In this document: piece after piece, positions 43,630-52,986 of the stretch
Position numbering within the stretch: position 1 is the first letter of the stretch
Layout: the number at the start of each line of letters is the position of its first letter
Origin: VGKP01 sp964578345
GTDB lineage: Archaea > Nanobdellota > Nanobdellia > Pacearchaeales > GW2011-AR1
Assembly (NCBI GenBank): GCA_964578345.1
Contig: CAZOCP010000002.1
Span: 22,471-86,470, forward strand
Length of the DNA: 64,000 nt
Direction: 5' to 3'
The notes under the pieces: generated by a model
The model's database searches: none
What the model saw: the letters and a program-made list of their open reading frames with translations, nothing else
Told to the model about the DNA's origin: nothing
Program-made: the position numbers and the translations under genes

Positions 43630-45288
43630 ATGAATAAAGTCAAAGAGTTGTTTTTTACAGTCACAATTCTTCTTTTTGCATTTATTTTCATTCACTCAGT
43701 AGCCTCCTTGCTCACCGGAGAAACCATCAGTGGAAAAGCAACTAATCAAAACGTTAAACTCAATGTATCAGTAGTAGTAGTTAGTGGCCCACCAGCACTT
43801 GTTCTGCACAATCCAAAAAATCATTTTTATCTAACAGAAACTAATCTTTTATTGAACTTTACAGCAAGCGGCTATCAAACAATTTGGTTTTCTCTCGATT
43901 ATGGTCAGAATAAGTCTCTTTATACTTCTCCGGCGTTCTTTAATGCAAGCCAAGGCTCTCACGTTCTACAAATCTTTGCGAACAATAGCTATGGTATGCT
44001 AGTAACAAAAAATGTAACATTCGGCGTAAGAGCAGGAGAGCTCAATTGCAGCTATGGAAAGTATCAGAATACCACTTTCAAAGGCAACTCAACAGACCTA
44101 TATCAGTTCAGCAAAGAAGAATGGAATAATCTCACAAACATTATCCTCGAAGACACGCGCAATGGTAAAATTCACTTTCCTGGAGCTATTAACTTAACGA
44201 GCGGAAATTCGTCAATAAATATAGATGCCTTCACGAATATTTCTTTTAATTACATAGAGATTAACACAACAGCACTTTCCTTTTTCAATACTTCTGCGAC
44301 ACTCTCTATCTATGACCTCACATTCGCAAATCCGCGCATTGTAATAGACGGCAATAGTTGCCCTTCAACAATCTGCGTCATCCAAAGTTACACTGGCGGC
44401 GTACTCACCTTCAATGTCTCTCACTTTACTGCCTTTTCTGCTGAAGAAGACACTTCCACATCATCTTCCTCTACATCATCTTCCTCTTCAGGAGGCGGAA
44501 GCAGTAGTGGAACTAGTGAAATAAAAAAAGAGAAAGAAATAAAAGTAGTGCCGGAAAGTATCCAACTAAAAATTAAGCAAGGGGAGACAAAAAAAATAGC
44601 AATAAATATAAGTAATCTTGGAAAAGAAAGTATCAATATAAGCATAGAAAAAAAGGACCCTAACAAACTGATATATGTAAAAGAAAAAGCGTTTGCACTT
44701 TCTCCTAATGAAGTAAAAACAGTTTTTATAGACATCCTTGCTCTAGAAGATGCCGCCCCAAATACATACTTCAGTTCTCTCGAAGTGAGCGATGAAGAAA
44801 AGATAAGAAAAATAATTCCTATAGTTATAACAATAAACCATAAAAAAGCTCTGTTTGATGTCAATATAGAAATTCAGAATAAACCAAAAGAGCTTCTGCC
44901 TGGAGACAACCTTCTCCTCTCAGTAAAAATACTCGATCTTGGAGACATAAGAAAAGTAGATGCAAAACTTTTCTATGAGATTAAAGACACTGACGGAAAA
45001 ATAATTATGGTAGATGAAGAAGCCATTATGATAGAAACACAAACAGAGTTTATTAAAAATCTCAATTTGCCGAAAAGCATGCTAGAAGGGCAATATATAG
45101 TAAGCCTGCGTGTCATGTATCAAGAAGAGCCGGCTGTCGCAGGAGAATGGTTTATTGTAATCGCTCCAAAAACTAAAAATAAATTTTCATTAATAAGTAT
45201 AATAATAGCAGCGCTCGTAATAATAGTTATCCTAAATGTTCTTCGGAAAATCATAAAAAGAAACAACAATATCAAAAAAGATAAATAA
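43630..45288 (+). CDS. Membrane-anchored S-layer-like surface protein
   Basis: A 552-residue protein: N-terminal helix (TILLFAFIFIHSVASLL), ISGKAT at 33-38, Ig-like modules, a Ser/Gly-rich linker (TSSSSTSSSSSGGGSSSG), two further Ig-like domains (QLKIKQGETKKIAINISNLG) and a C-terminal membrane helix with a basic tail. Start chosen by TATA TTTATATACC about 26 nt upstream. It is probably an envelope protein whose partners are its two upstream neighbours. Confidence 0.7.
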   Translation: MNKVKELFFTVTILLFAFIFIHSVASLLTGETISGKATNQNVKLNVSVVVVSGPPALVLHNPKNHFYLTETNLLLNFTASGYQTIWFSLDYGQNKSLYTSPAFFNASQGSHVLQIFANNSYGMLVTKNVTFGVRAGELNCSYGKYQNTTFKGNSTDLYQFSKEEWNNLTNIILEDTRNGKIHFPGAINLTSGNSSINIDAFTNISFNYIEINTTALSFFNTSATLSIYDLTFANPRIVIDGNSCPSTICVIQSYTGGVLTFNVSHFTAFSAEEDTSTSSSSTSSSSSGGGSSSGTSEIKKEKEIKVVPESIQLKIKQGETKKIAINISNLGKESINISIEKKDPNKLIYVKEKAFALSPNEVKTVFIDILALEDAAPNTYFSSLEVSDEEKIRKIIPIVITINHKKALFDVNIEIQNKPKELLPGDNLLLSVKILDLGDIRKVDAKLFYEIKDTDGKIIMVDEEAIMIETQTEFIKNLNLPKSMLEGQYIVSLRVMYQEEPAVAGEWFIVIAPKTKNKFSLISIIIAALVIIVILNVLRKIIKRNNNIKKDK

Positions 45289-45305
45289 AAGCAAAGAACC
45301 CAAAA

Positions 45306-47561
45306 CTAAAAAATTCTCGCGGCCTCATTTAGCCAATTCTTCCATAAAGGAAAGACCTTTTCCGAAGAAGGAACCTTGAAATCTGCTCTAACATTCTCGC
45401 TGATTCGGTGAAAAGCGCTGATAGCAAGCACATTAAACTTTGATTCTAGAAGTTGTGGCTTAGACATCTTCTCAGCAGCAAAAACCAGCTCCTGTAGAAT
45501 TTTCCCTCTTAGTAAAATATTATCATAAACAGCTTCCCAATTTCCTGCCCACTCACTCACACTAGAAGCAATCATTTTAATCACTTCAGAATCTCCATTA
45601 ATTAAAGCTGAAGTTGGCTCTAATTCATCTTTTTCAACATTATACTGCAGCAGATCAACAAAGCCGCCTTCTTGCAGAGGATCTTGAGTCCAGTGCTTTC
45701 TAACTTCTGTTACTGACATCACTCTTTTTTTAGAATGAAGTCCATCAGCCGTTTTTACAGGATTCGCTATAACAATAATATCAGTAGCCTTGAAACTAGT
45801 TGGCGCAACCCCTAAATCATTCACAACTCTATCAAAAACACCATACGGAGAGTCTCCATGAATCGTGCCGGCAACAACATTAGCCAGAGCCCCAACTCTC
45901 ATTGCTTCATAAAGAGCTTTCGCCTCCGAACTTCTAACTTCTCCAACTATCAAAGCAGAATCCCCAAGACGAAGGCTTGTCCTAATGCCCTCTGCCGCTT
46001 CTATTTCAGTCGAGCCCTCAACCAATGCACTCCGTACTTTCATCCTCTGTATATTATACCCTATATTTCTTAAAGAATCCACAGGCAATTCAAGAGTATC
46101 CTCAACAACAATCATCCTTACTTTAAGCAGAACATTCAGCATTAAACTTCCTAATAAAGAAGTCTTTCCAGAGCTTCTTGTTCCTGCGACTAAAATAGTC
46201 CTGTTGCCATCGATCAAAAAACTTAAAAGTCCTGCAGCAAAAGAATTGAGCATTTTATTTTTGATAAATAAAGGCAATGTCCAAGGTTCATCCCTATGTC
46301 TCCTTATAGCATAAGCCAATCCAGCAGGCGAAAGAGGAGCTTGAATAGCAGCAACTCTCGCGCGGACATTATTAAAAAAAAGATCCGTATCAAGCACAGG
46401 ATTAGCTTCGTCTAAAGGTCTCCCTGACTGCAGACGCAATTTAGCAGCCCAAGAGTCAGCATCCTCATAGCTGGGCATTATATTAGTCGTGCACTCTTCA
46501 TAAATTTCATGGCGGACAAAAATAGGATTCTGCGCAATCGGTGCATTAAGCATAATATCCTGAAGTCTAGAATCCATAAGCAGAATTTCTAATAGCCCGA
46601 ATCCTATAGTATATCTTACTAAAATCTGAGCAAGCATCTGCAACTCTCTATAATTCAATGATATTTTTTTACGTGACGCCAACTCACTTATTAAATCTCT
46701 TGCAACATTAAAAAAAACAGACCGTGTTTTTTCAGGATCAGTAAATTCTTCCGCCTTAGGTCTATGTTCAATCAATACATTCCTTGCAAGCTGCAGCAAA
46801 AGATGATGCTCTTCAGACAAGTTATACTCTGGTGGAACAATATGATAAAACAAAGTAGAGTCATTCCTTTTTAAAATAGTAACCATGGCTTCTTCTAAAT
46901 TATATTTTATTCTATACTGATCAATCATCTCTGCATTAGCTGGAAATTTAGAAACAAGCCGCGTAAAAGTAAAATTAGGAAGGATATCAGGTCTGAAAAG
47001 AATTCTATAAATAGTTCTATTCATCATCGCAACTTCCCCTTCTTCCATAGCAGCACGTACAAGTCTCGTCTGTTCAAGCAAATGAGAAAACTTTTCAAGC
47101 AGATAGAGATAATGAGAATAATTACGAAACTGCTTATATCTCTCATTATTATAGTTTAATATCATCCTGTGAAGAGTCGCTAAACATAAAACCGGATCAC
47201 GAATAAGCATGCTCAATAAAGAGTTCAATTCATTCTGTGCCTGTGGAATTCCTTGTAGCAATTGCAGCGTCTCAATAGAAAGCAAAACTTCCTGCTTAGT
47301 CAAAAAATGATAAATCCTTGCAATTTCAGACAGCATGCTGATCTGCTCAAAACCATAATGATAATTTCTTTGCTGAACAAAAACAATTCTGCTGACAGAA
47401 GGATATTCAGAAAGCATCTCAACAACTCTAGCCATTGTTGCAGGATTGTCTGCCAAAGAAGGAATAAAGGGGGCGCGCAGCATATTAACATATAAAACTT
47501 CCTCTCCTTGTTTTCGTTCCAGTTCAGTCGCATAAAGCGGGGCATTTTCCTTAAAAATCAT
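45306..47561 (-). CDS. Type II/IV secretion (archaeal pilus) ATPase, first copy
   Basis: A 751-residue GspE/VirB11-superfamily ATPase. The long N-terminal region (about 1-330) is less conserved. Walker A GTRSSGKTS is near residue 457, MIVVEDTLELPVD is the Asp box, and SALIVGEVRSSEAKALYEAM holds Walker B and the His box (TIHGDS). It powers a pilus or secretion machine. No membrane platform gene is next to it on its strand; the nearest are at 62-64 kb. TATA TTTTATATAG supports the start. Confidence 0.85.
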   Translation of the reverse strand: MIFKENAPLYATELERKQGEEVLYVNMLRAPFIPSLADNPATMARVVEMLSEYPSVSRIVFVQQRNYHYGFEQISMLSEIARIYHFLTKQEVLLSIETLQLLQGIPQAQNELNSLLSMLIRDPVLCLATLHRMILNYNNERYKQFRNYSHYLYLLEKFSHLLEQTRLVRAAMEEGEVAMMNRTIYRILFRPDILPNFTFTRLVSKFPANAEMIDQYRIKYNLEEAMVTILKRNDSTLFYHIVPPEYNLSEEHHLLLQLARNVLIEHRPKAEEFTDPEKTRSVFFNVARDLISELASRKKISLNYRELQMLAQILVRYTIGFGLLEILLMDSRLQDIMLNAPIAQNPIFVRHEIYEECTTNIMPSYEDADSWAAKLRLQSGRPLDEANPVLDTDLFFNNVRARVAAIQAPLSPAGLAYAIRRHRDEPWTLPLFIKNKMLNSFAAGLLSFLIDGNRTILVAGTRSSGKTSLLGSLMLNVLLKVRMIVVEDTLELPVDSLRNIGYNIQRMKVRSALVEGSTEIEAAEGIRTSLRLGDSALIVGEVRSSEAKALYEAMRVGALANVVAGTIHGDSPYGVFDRVVNDLGVAPTSFKATDIIVIANPVKTADGLHSKKRVMSVTEVRKHWTQDPLQEGGFVDLLQYNVEKDELEPTSALINGDSEVIKMIASSVSEWAGNWEAVYDNILLRGKILQELVFAAEKMSKPQLLESKFNVLAISAFHRISENVRADFKVPSSEKVFPLWKNWLNEAARIF

Positions 47562-47608
47562 ATTGCTTCATATTACTATATAAAATAGTGATTAAATATA
47601 TTTCGCTT

Positions 47609-47660
47609 AAAAACTGTGCTGTTTTTTAGGAGTCATGCAACACAGTTTTTTAATCAATCG
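47609..47660. repeat. Inverted repeat in the spacer before the secretion ATPase
   Basis: AAAAACTGTG and CACAGTTTTT flank about 25 nt. A TTCGCC/GGCGAA hairpin follows near 47745. The 236-bp spacer (47562-47797) shows no gene. Confidence 0.3.
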
Positions 47661-47797
47661 TATACGTTAAATCAGACCGAGAAAAGTCTTTTATTTAAAC
47701 ATGGCCGGCTCAAGCTCGCTGAAAGCGACAGATAGTCTTCGCCAAAGGCGAAAAGAAACAAATAACTAGTAACTAGAACCAGAAACAACCAGTATTC

Positions 47798-48376
47798 TTA
47801 TTTATATTTTTCAAAAATAACTTCCAAATTAGAATTTGAGTTATTTCTTAATTTTTCAGATTCTAATCTTAATATTTCTTCTTTTGGTAAAAAAACTTTT
47901 CCAACATTATTTGTTTCGTATTCATATAAATGTCTTTCACTCTTACTCGAATGTAATATGATCCTTCCTGTTTCGTTTGTTCCTGCTGGGATTGAAACAC
48001 TTTTAACATTAACAGCACTTCGACCTAAATAATTGCCTCCGAGAGTTAAAGCAGATGATAACATTCCATATGCAAACATCCTTTTAGCAAACTTAACAGG
48101 TTCTTTAAGTAACTCCTTACCACCAACAACACCACCAACACCACCAACAACACCAACAACACCACCAACAAGACCAATAACACGACCAACACCAACAACA
48201 CCACCAACATCGCCACCACTACCAGCACCAACAACACCACCAACAACACCACCAATAGCTATGTATGGAGTTAATTCTGGATTATAACAACCTAATGCAG
48301 TTAATCCTGCACCTGCTAAAATTCCAGAGGCTTTAGCAATTCTACTTTCTAATTTTGCTCTTCGCTCATTTTCCAT
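47798..48376 (-). CDS. Glycine/valine-repeat membrane protein
   Basis: A 192-residue protein. The middle (about 42-92) is built from GVVG and GGVG repeats, encoded by a tract of ACCACCAAC units. The tract forms an extended Gly/Val zipper-like hydrophobic stretch, likely membrane-inserting. The C-terminal part is soluble (SKSERHLYEYETNNVGKVFLPKEEI). The repeat tract probably expanded by slippage, so its length may vary between strains. Function unknown. Confidence 0.5.
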   Translation of the reverse strand: MENERRAKLESRIAKASGILAGAGLTALGCYNPELTPYIAIGGVVGGVVGAGSGGDVGGVVGVGRVIGLVGGVVGVVGGVGGVVGGKELLKEPVKFAKRMFAYGMLSSALTLGGNYLGRSAVNVKSVSIPAGTNETGRIILHSSKSERHLYEYETNNVGKVFLPKEEILRLESEKLRNNSNSNLEVIFEKYK

Positions 48377-48606
48377 ATTTCTTTAATAAATAATTACTAT
48401 ATAACCCTTTCTATTTGTTACTGTTATAAAGATATACTACATATTTTCTCGCTGGCCCCTAAAACAATAGTTGAGCAGGTGAAAAAGCAATCACGCGGCA
48501 GAACAAATTTACGAACAAATTATAATTCCCAAGACTCTGTTTTCGCACTTAGGTATATTCATGACGCTTAATCTCCATTGAGCGGTAAATCTCTCATTTT
48601 TCCAAA

Positions 48607-48961
48607 ATGTTCTCTTTGTCGAGCCAAGACACCGAAAATGTTTTGGCGGCGTTGGATAACGAACAAGATAAGGCGAAAAAGGACGCACAAAGCGAGGTTG
48701 GCGTTTTGAAAGAGCAATTAGTGCAGGTTGAGGCAAAAACTTCAAAAACTACTCGATGTTTATTTAGCAGATGCTTTATCCACAGAAGAATATGCCGCCA
48801 AAAAACAGAGCTTACTTTCCCAAAAGGTTGCGCTTACGGAGAAAATCACCGATTTTGAGACAAAAGGTTTGTCTTGGCTCGAACCGGCTCGTGAGTTCGT
48901 AAAATCCTTAAATCAAGCCTTTTTTTATTATCTTTCATCTCTTAAAACAGAATTCCCATGA
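48607..48961 (+). pseudogene. Serine-recombinase C-terminal remnant
   Basis: Two overlapping frames together give the end of a large serine recombinase: VLAALDNEQDKAKKDAQSEV in one frame, then LQKLLDVYLADALSTEEYAA and KGLSWLEPAREFVKSL in the next. An extra A near 48737 causes the frameshift. Such C-termini are typical of phage-like integrases in bacteria, including candidate-phylum bacteria. The catalytic N-terminal domain is absent. Upstream sequence from 48377 has no gene. Confidence 0.65.
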
Positions 48962-49189
48962 TTAAAAGCTTTTCTAAAAGTTTAGAGTGGAACTCTAACA
49001 AAATAAAAAACGAAAAGTATTTATATGTAAACAATTTGAATAAAATATTGAAGATGTAAACTTAGGGATAAGCAGATAAAATATAAATATCATTGAGTTC
49101 CATCCCGGCAATTAAACCTTTTCTTGGATAAATATGCCAATGCATTCTATAATCAAAACCATTTTAAACTCTAAAACCATATAAATACC

Positions 49190-49507
49190 ATGGAAGAGGC
49201 TCAGGAATCTCAAGAATTTTCAGTTGAACAGGGAATAAGGCTCAGCGACATAGAAGAAAGACAGAGACTGCTCAAAGACAGAATACTTCTAATAGGCGAG
49301 ACATTAATGAAAGAACGAGATAAAATATCTAAAGAAACACAAGAAATGAAAAGAGAGATAATAATTATTAAAGAAGAGAATAATAGAATAAAAGAAATTT
49401 TAGAAAGAATAACAGAGCAGATGGATTCTACTGCAAGAAAAGAAGAATTGTCGATAATACAAAAGCAGATAGACTTGTTAAGGAGAGGAGAGCATGAACA
49501 TTCTTGA
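49190..49507 (+). CDS. Coiled-coil protein, 105 residues
   Basis: Almost entirely a coiled coil: RQRLLKDRILLIGETLMKER, KREIIIIKEENNRIKEILE. No domain is recognised. It overlaps the next gene by 14 nt, so the two are translated together. By location among pilus genes it may be a cytoplasmic scaffold, comparable to FlaCDE-like proteins; that is inference only. Confidence 0.65.
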   Translation: MEEAQESQEFSVEQGIRLSDIEERQRLLKDRILLIGETLMKERDKISKETQEMKREIIIIKEENNRIKEILERITEQMDSTARKEELSIIQKQIDLLRRGEHEHS

Positions 49508-50054
49508 AGAAGTTCAGCAAATGCAGGCAGAAGGAAAAACAGAGCAGAATATTATAGAAGCACTGTTCAAAAAAGGCCTGAACCAAAACGAAATTTCAGA
49601 CATTTTAGCTCAAGCCCAGATTAAAGAAGCAGTAACAGGAGCAGAGTCTGCAATCCCGGAATCTCCTAATTCAAACAACCAGCAGGAGAAGGTATACCCT
49701 GCTTCATACCCTCAATATCAGCAAGAACAGAATTATTCAGGTTACGATCAATATCAAACAGGAGGAATAAGTGCAGACACCATAACAGAAATAGCAGAAC
49801 AGGTGTTCATCGAGAAATTATCCCCTCTGCGCCAGAAAATTGAAGAGCTTCTCAATTTAAAAACATCTATAGAAACTAAAGCAGAATATTTAGATGAACG
49901 TTTGAAGCGTATCGAAAAAATCATCGACCGCTTGCAATTGTCAATCCTCCAAAAAGTAGGCTCTTATATAACAAATGTAGAAGACATCAAAAAAGAAATG
50001 GAAGAAACACAAAAAACATTTAAGGCTTTAGTTGAACATCATCATAAAAGATAA
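49494..50054 (+). CDS. Coiled-coil protein with N-terminal helical and Gln/Tyr-rich middle
   Basis: A 186-residue protein: a helical N-terminal domain (QMQAEGKTEQNIIEALFKKG), a flexible Gln/Tyr/Pro-rich segment (YPASYPQYQQEQNYSGYDQY), and a C-terminal coiled coil (SPLRQKIEELLNLKTSIETK). The N-terminal repeat pattern (GLNQNEISDILAQAQ) is common in DPANN pilus-region proteins as I recall. Overlaps the upstream coiled-coil gene. Confidence 0.6.
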   Translation: MNILEEVQQMQAEGKTEQNIIEALFKKGLNQNEISDILAQAQIKEAVTGAESAIPESPNSNNQQEKVYPASYPQYQQEQNYSGYDQYQTGGISADTITEIAEQVFIEKLSPLRQKIEELLNLKTSIETKAEYLDERLKRIEKIIDRLQLSILQKVGSYITNVEDIKKEMEETQKTFKALVEHHHKR

Positions 50055-50055
50055 C

Positions 50056-50592
50056 CTATTTTTTCTTTTCTTCCTTCTTTCCAGCCCCCTTAACAAGAAC
50101 CCAGCTCACAAGAGCGCTCACAATAATCAACAAAATCGCTCCAGAAACTCTTGGAGAATACACCCAATCAGTGAATCGCAATACATCTGGATTAGCTCCC
50201 GCGCCGCTGCTCCCAGGCAAATAAGGAGTGAAATACTCAGAAAAAACAAAAACTGCAGATATCAAAAACATGACAATTACTAAAATAATAAATAATATTC
50301 CAATTCCTTTATTCCATGATTTAAGATGCTCCCCAGCAAAACCCGACATCATCAAAAGAAGAAAAAAGCTTACCAATAAAACTGCAAACCATACCACTAT
50401 ATTTAATACATAATCTCTAGCGCCTACTGCAGAAACAAAAATTGTCGCAAGAACAAATGGGATAAATATCTGCAGGAACCAATGTTCTACTAATTTAGTT
50501 TTCACAATCACTGCATACATAATCACAAAAACGAGGAAAAAGCTCAATAAAGGCAGAAAATAGTTTATCCCAGATAAATCAGCTTGTACCAT
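50056..50592 (-). CDS. Polytopic membrane protein of the pilus region, paralogue 1
   Basis: A 178-residue protein with about four membrane helices, beginning MVQADLSGINYFLPLLSFFLVFVIMYAVI. Its layout (short N-terminus, helix, polar KTK turn, further helices, Gly-rich loop, last helix, basic tail GKKEEKKK) recurs in the proteins at 50651-51199 and 54536-55042. Function unknown. It converges with the coiled-coil genes, 1 nt after their end. Confidence 0.6.
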   Translation of the reverse strand: MVQADLSGINYFLPLLSFFLVFVIMYAVIVKTKLVEHWFLQIFIPFVLATIFVSAVGARDYVLNIVVWFAVLLVSFFLLLMMSGFAGEHLKSWNKGIGILFIILVIVMFLISAVFVFSEYFTPYLPGSSGAGANPDVLRFTDWVYSPRVSGAILLIIVSALVSWVLVKGAGKKEEKKK

Positions 50593-50650
50593 TTTACAAA
50601 TAAATTTCTATAGATATATTATTTTGTTTATTAAAAATCATATTATTATT

Positions 50651-51199
50651 TTACACCCTCCTATCTCTCCTCCTCACAACTACTTCATCATCGTCTTTTC
50701 CTTTATTTCCGCTGACAGAAACAGCGATAATTAGCCCAATAATTAACAAGGCTCCAATAATCCATCCCAAATACTGCTCTGTCTGAAAACTACTTGACCA
50801 TCCATATCTATCAAATGATTTCGTTACAATAACAATTGCAATTGCAAGGCCTACAACTGAAAATCCAACATACCACCATTTTTTAAAATCCTCATCATCC
50901 TTGATAAAAAACCCTGTAAGAATCATCAAAGTCAATAAAACCGCCAAACCTATTGCAAGTCTTGGAAAGAGTTCACTTAAAAAAGCACCCAAAGAATAAC
51001 CAATTGAATTTGAATAGCCAATTGCCATAAATGCAACCACTAGTGCAATAATAACATGCAGCCCCTTATTAGATCCAAAAACATTTGTCGCTGTTAATAT
51101 TCCAAACACAATTGCAAAAATAAGCAGAAGAGGAAAAAGAAATTCAAACACCCCTGATTGCTCCCATTGAAGAAGTACTGTTCCAATATCCACTGCCAT
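50651..51199 (-). CDS. Polytopic membrane protein of the pilus region, paralogue 2
   Basis: A 182-residue protein with about five helices: FLFPLLLIFAIVFGILTATNVFG, IIALVVAFMAIGY and others, ending in a charged tail DDDEVVVRRRDRRV. It shares the PLLLIFAIVFGIL...LALVVA plan with its neighbours, and probably precedes paralogue 1 in one operon (58-nt gap). Possible membrane partner of the pilus or secretion machinery by location. Confidence 0.6.
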   Translation of the reverse strand: MAVDIGTVLLQWEQSGVFEFLFPLLLIFAIVFGILTATNVFGSNKGLHVIIALVVAFMAIGYSNSIGYSLGAFLSELFPRLAIGLAVLLTLMILTGFFIKDDEDFKKWWYVGFSVVGLAIAIVIVTKSFDRYGWSSSFQTEQYLGWIIGALLIIGLIIAVSVSGNKGKDDDEVVVRRRDRRV

Positions 51200-51244
51200 T
51201 TATAAATTAGCTAAATCTGGTTTAAATATGTTTCGGGAAACTGC

Positions 51245-51263
51245 ATTGTTGCGTAGGGAGCTA
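51245..51263. repeat. Short direct repeat, partner of 53807-53825
   Basis: ATTGTTGCGTAGGGAGCTA matches ATTGTTGCATAGGGAGCCA at 53807-53825 in 17 of 19 positions. The two enclose the phosphorylase gene and two toxin-antitoxin modules. Confidence 0.4.
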
Positions 51264-51306
51264 AATAAATAAAAAGATTTATATGGGTAATTCCCCAAGC
51301 CTATTT

Positions 51307-52050
51307 ATGACGTTTCCAAATTTCAAGAATAAGCATCTTGCCGATGCTTTATTTCATCCTACTGATTATGTAAACTATAAAAAGTTGGACAAATCTCAAT
51401 TCCCTAAAAAATATTTATTGATATACCAATCAACACCCTATCGTCATATTCTAAGGAAATTCAAAGGAAAATATAAAAAAATAACATTTTATAGCGAATT
51501 ATCAATTATCAAGATAGGAAAGATTGGAGTAATTAGGATGGGTGGGATTGGTGCTCCGTATTCTTCCACAATAATTGAAGAATTAATTGCATTAGGAGGA
51601 AGAAAATTTATCAATATAGGAACTGCTGGAGGATTGCGACATGAAGGAATCTTTTTGTGTAATAAAGCTATAAGAGATGAAGGAACAAGTTACCATTATA
51701 TTCCTCATGAAAAATATTCTTATCCGGACAAGATTTTAACTAAAAAATTAGGTAATTTAATTAAGAAAAATAAGTTAGAGTTTTCTATTGCTCCTACATG
51801 GACAATTGATGCTCCTTATAGAGAAACGAAAAAAGAAGTTGCTCATTATAAGAAAGAAGGTGTTGCAACAGTAGAAATGGAAGCATCAGCTTTGTTTGCA
51901 GTTGCTTCTGTTAGAAAAGTTAAGATAGCAGCGGCATTTGTGGTGAGTGATGTTTTGGGCGAGAAATGGGATCCAAAGTTTCACAAAATGAATGTCAAAA
52001 AAGCATTAAACAAGCTTGTTAATATAGGAATTGAATGTTTATCTTCCTAG
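51307..52050 (+). CDS. Nucleoside phosphorylase (PNP/UDP family)
   Basis: A 247-residue protein of the PNP_UDP_1 family, cleaving nucleosides with phosphate. Motifs: GIGAPYSSTIIEELIALGGRKFINIGTAGG (phosphate site), and VEMEASALFAVASVRKV, where the Glu-Met-Glu contacts ribose, followed by AFVVSD. The start at 51307 is preferred: an ATG at 51283 is inside the TTTATATG TATA box, about 26 nt upstream. Nearest to uridine/purine phosphorylases; exact base specificity is not visible. Confidence 0.85.
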   Translation: MTFPNFKNKHLADALFHPTDYVNYKKLDKSQFPKKYLLIYQSTPYRHILRKFKGKYKKITFYSELSIIKIGKIGVIRMGGIGAPYSSTIIEELIALGGRKFINIGTAGGLRHEGIFLCNKAIRDEGTSYHYIPHEKYSYPDKILTKKLGNLIKKNKLEFSIAPTWTIDAPYRETKKEVAHYKKEGVATVEMEASALFAVASVRKVKIAAAFVVSDVLGEKWDPKFHKMNVKKALNKLVNIGIECLSS

Positions 52051-52264
52051 ATCTTACTCATCTTAATCAAATCTAGCCATCTATTTTTTCCTAGCTCTAA
52101 ATCTGAAATAGCTATTCCTACTGGTGTTTTATTACCTAAAACCATATGCTTTCTATTGAAATTATAATTAATCTCTAATCCTTTCATTACAGCATAGGCA
52201 CTTTCTATACACAATGAAATCCTCTCATGACTTTTGTTCTTTCTCTTATAGAATTATGTAACAC
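52047..52264 (-). pseudogene. DDE transposase C-terminal remnant
   Basis: Minus-strand translation gives HNSIRERTKVMRGF, then after a frameshift near 52228 ESAYAVMKGLEINYNFNRKH and GNKTPVGIAISDLELGKNRW. This is the end of an IS6-like archaeal DDE transposase, where YNF.RpHM..gkTPa is typical. It ends on a TAG that overlaps the phosphorylase stop codon. Confidence 0.6.
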
Positions 52265-52288
52265 TGAAACACGAGCGTTTAATTTTGA

Positions 52289-52732
52289 TCAAACAACATA
52301 ATCCTTAAGCAGGTTAACAACTTCTAAGTCCTTTGCTTTATTATAAAGCTCTTCGTCAGCAGTTAATAGACTGAAATTTAACTCTTTTGCCAGTGCTAAA
52401 TAATATGAATCATATACTGTCATATTATGTCTTTTGGCTATTGAAATTGCTAATTTTGTTAGTTCTTTTGTTGGAACTATTATTTCTGCATTTAAATCCA
52501 TAATGCTATTTATAGAATCTTCTATGTCCTTTTCTGTTAGTGTTTTGTTATAACGTAATGCATTTGATATTTCATATATTATCAAGTCAGGAAATGAGAT
52601 ATTAATATCTCCGTTGGAAAATTTCTCCCTAATCTGTAATGCTTTTTCTGTATTATCTTCTTGACAGAACCATTTTATAACAATAGAACTGTCAAGTACG
52701 AGATTAGATTTTTCTATCTCTCCTTTCTCCAT
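52289..52732 (-). CDS. vapC: PIN-domain toxin (VapC-like)
   Basis: A 147-residue PIN nuclease. LVLDSSIVIKWF holds the first Asp, IIYEISNALRY the Glu, TVYDSYYLALAKEL the next Asp, and LLTADEELYN the fourth. It overlaps the antitoxin gene upstream by 19 nt. Likely cuts RNA when freed from its antitoxin. Confidence 0.85.
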   Translation of the reverse strand: MEKGEIEKSNLVLDSSIVIKWFCQEDNTEKALQIREKFSNGDINISFPDLIIYEISNALRYNKTLTEKDIEDSINSIMDLNAEIIVPTKELTKLAISIAKRHNMTVYDSYYLALAKELNFSLLTADEELYNKAKDLEVVNLLKDYVV

Positions 52733-52902
52733 TTTTTAATCTCTTCAGAACCCTTCCAGTCCCCAATTTTTGCCCTTATCCTATCCTGCACCTTCATAGC
52801 CTCTTTGGTTTTATTAGTTTCTTTCAACTTTGCTCCAACTAAAAGTTCCATTCTCTTTTTAAACAAGTTTAAAGTATCAAGTTTCTCAGTTTTTGTTTCC
52901 AT
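52714..52902 (-). CDS. vapB: VapB-type antitoxin, 62 residues
   Basis: A short, very charged helical protein (MELLVGAKLKETNKTKEAMK, EEIKKWRKER) directly upstream of and overlapping the PIN gene. Antitoxin role is inferred from position and size; no AbrB or RHH DNA-binding domain is evident. Confidence 0.6.
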   Translation of the reverse strand: METKTEKLDTLNLFKKRMELLVGAKLKETNKTKEAMKVQDRIRAKIGDWKGSEEIKKWRKER

Positions 52903-52937
52903 GAAAATTCATATTTTATATTCTATTTAAACCTTAT

Positions 52938-52958
52938 CTCGGCGTAAAGAAATGTATC
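52938..52958. repeat. 21-nt direct repeat, left copy
   Basis: The 21-nt sequence containing CGGCGTAAAGAAATGTATC occurs exactly again at 53776-53796, flanking the VapBC-3 module on both sides. Confidence 0.65.
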
Positions 52959-52986
52959 CAAAAGGTAAACTTTTTTAACGAGCAGA

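Noticed and set aside
48100..48260. Short repeats resembling a CRISPR array
   Set aside because: The repeat is a 9-12 nt low-complexity tract in a coding frame, with no spacers and no cas genes.
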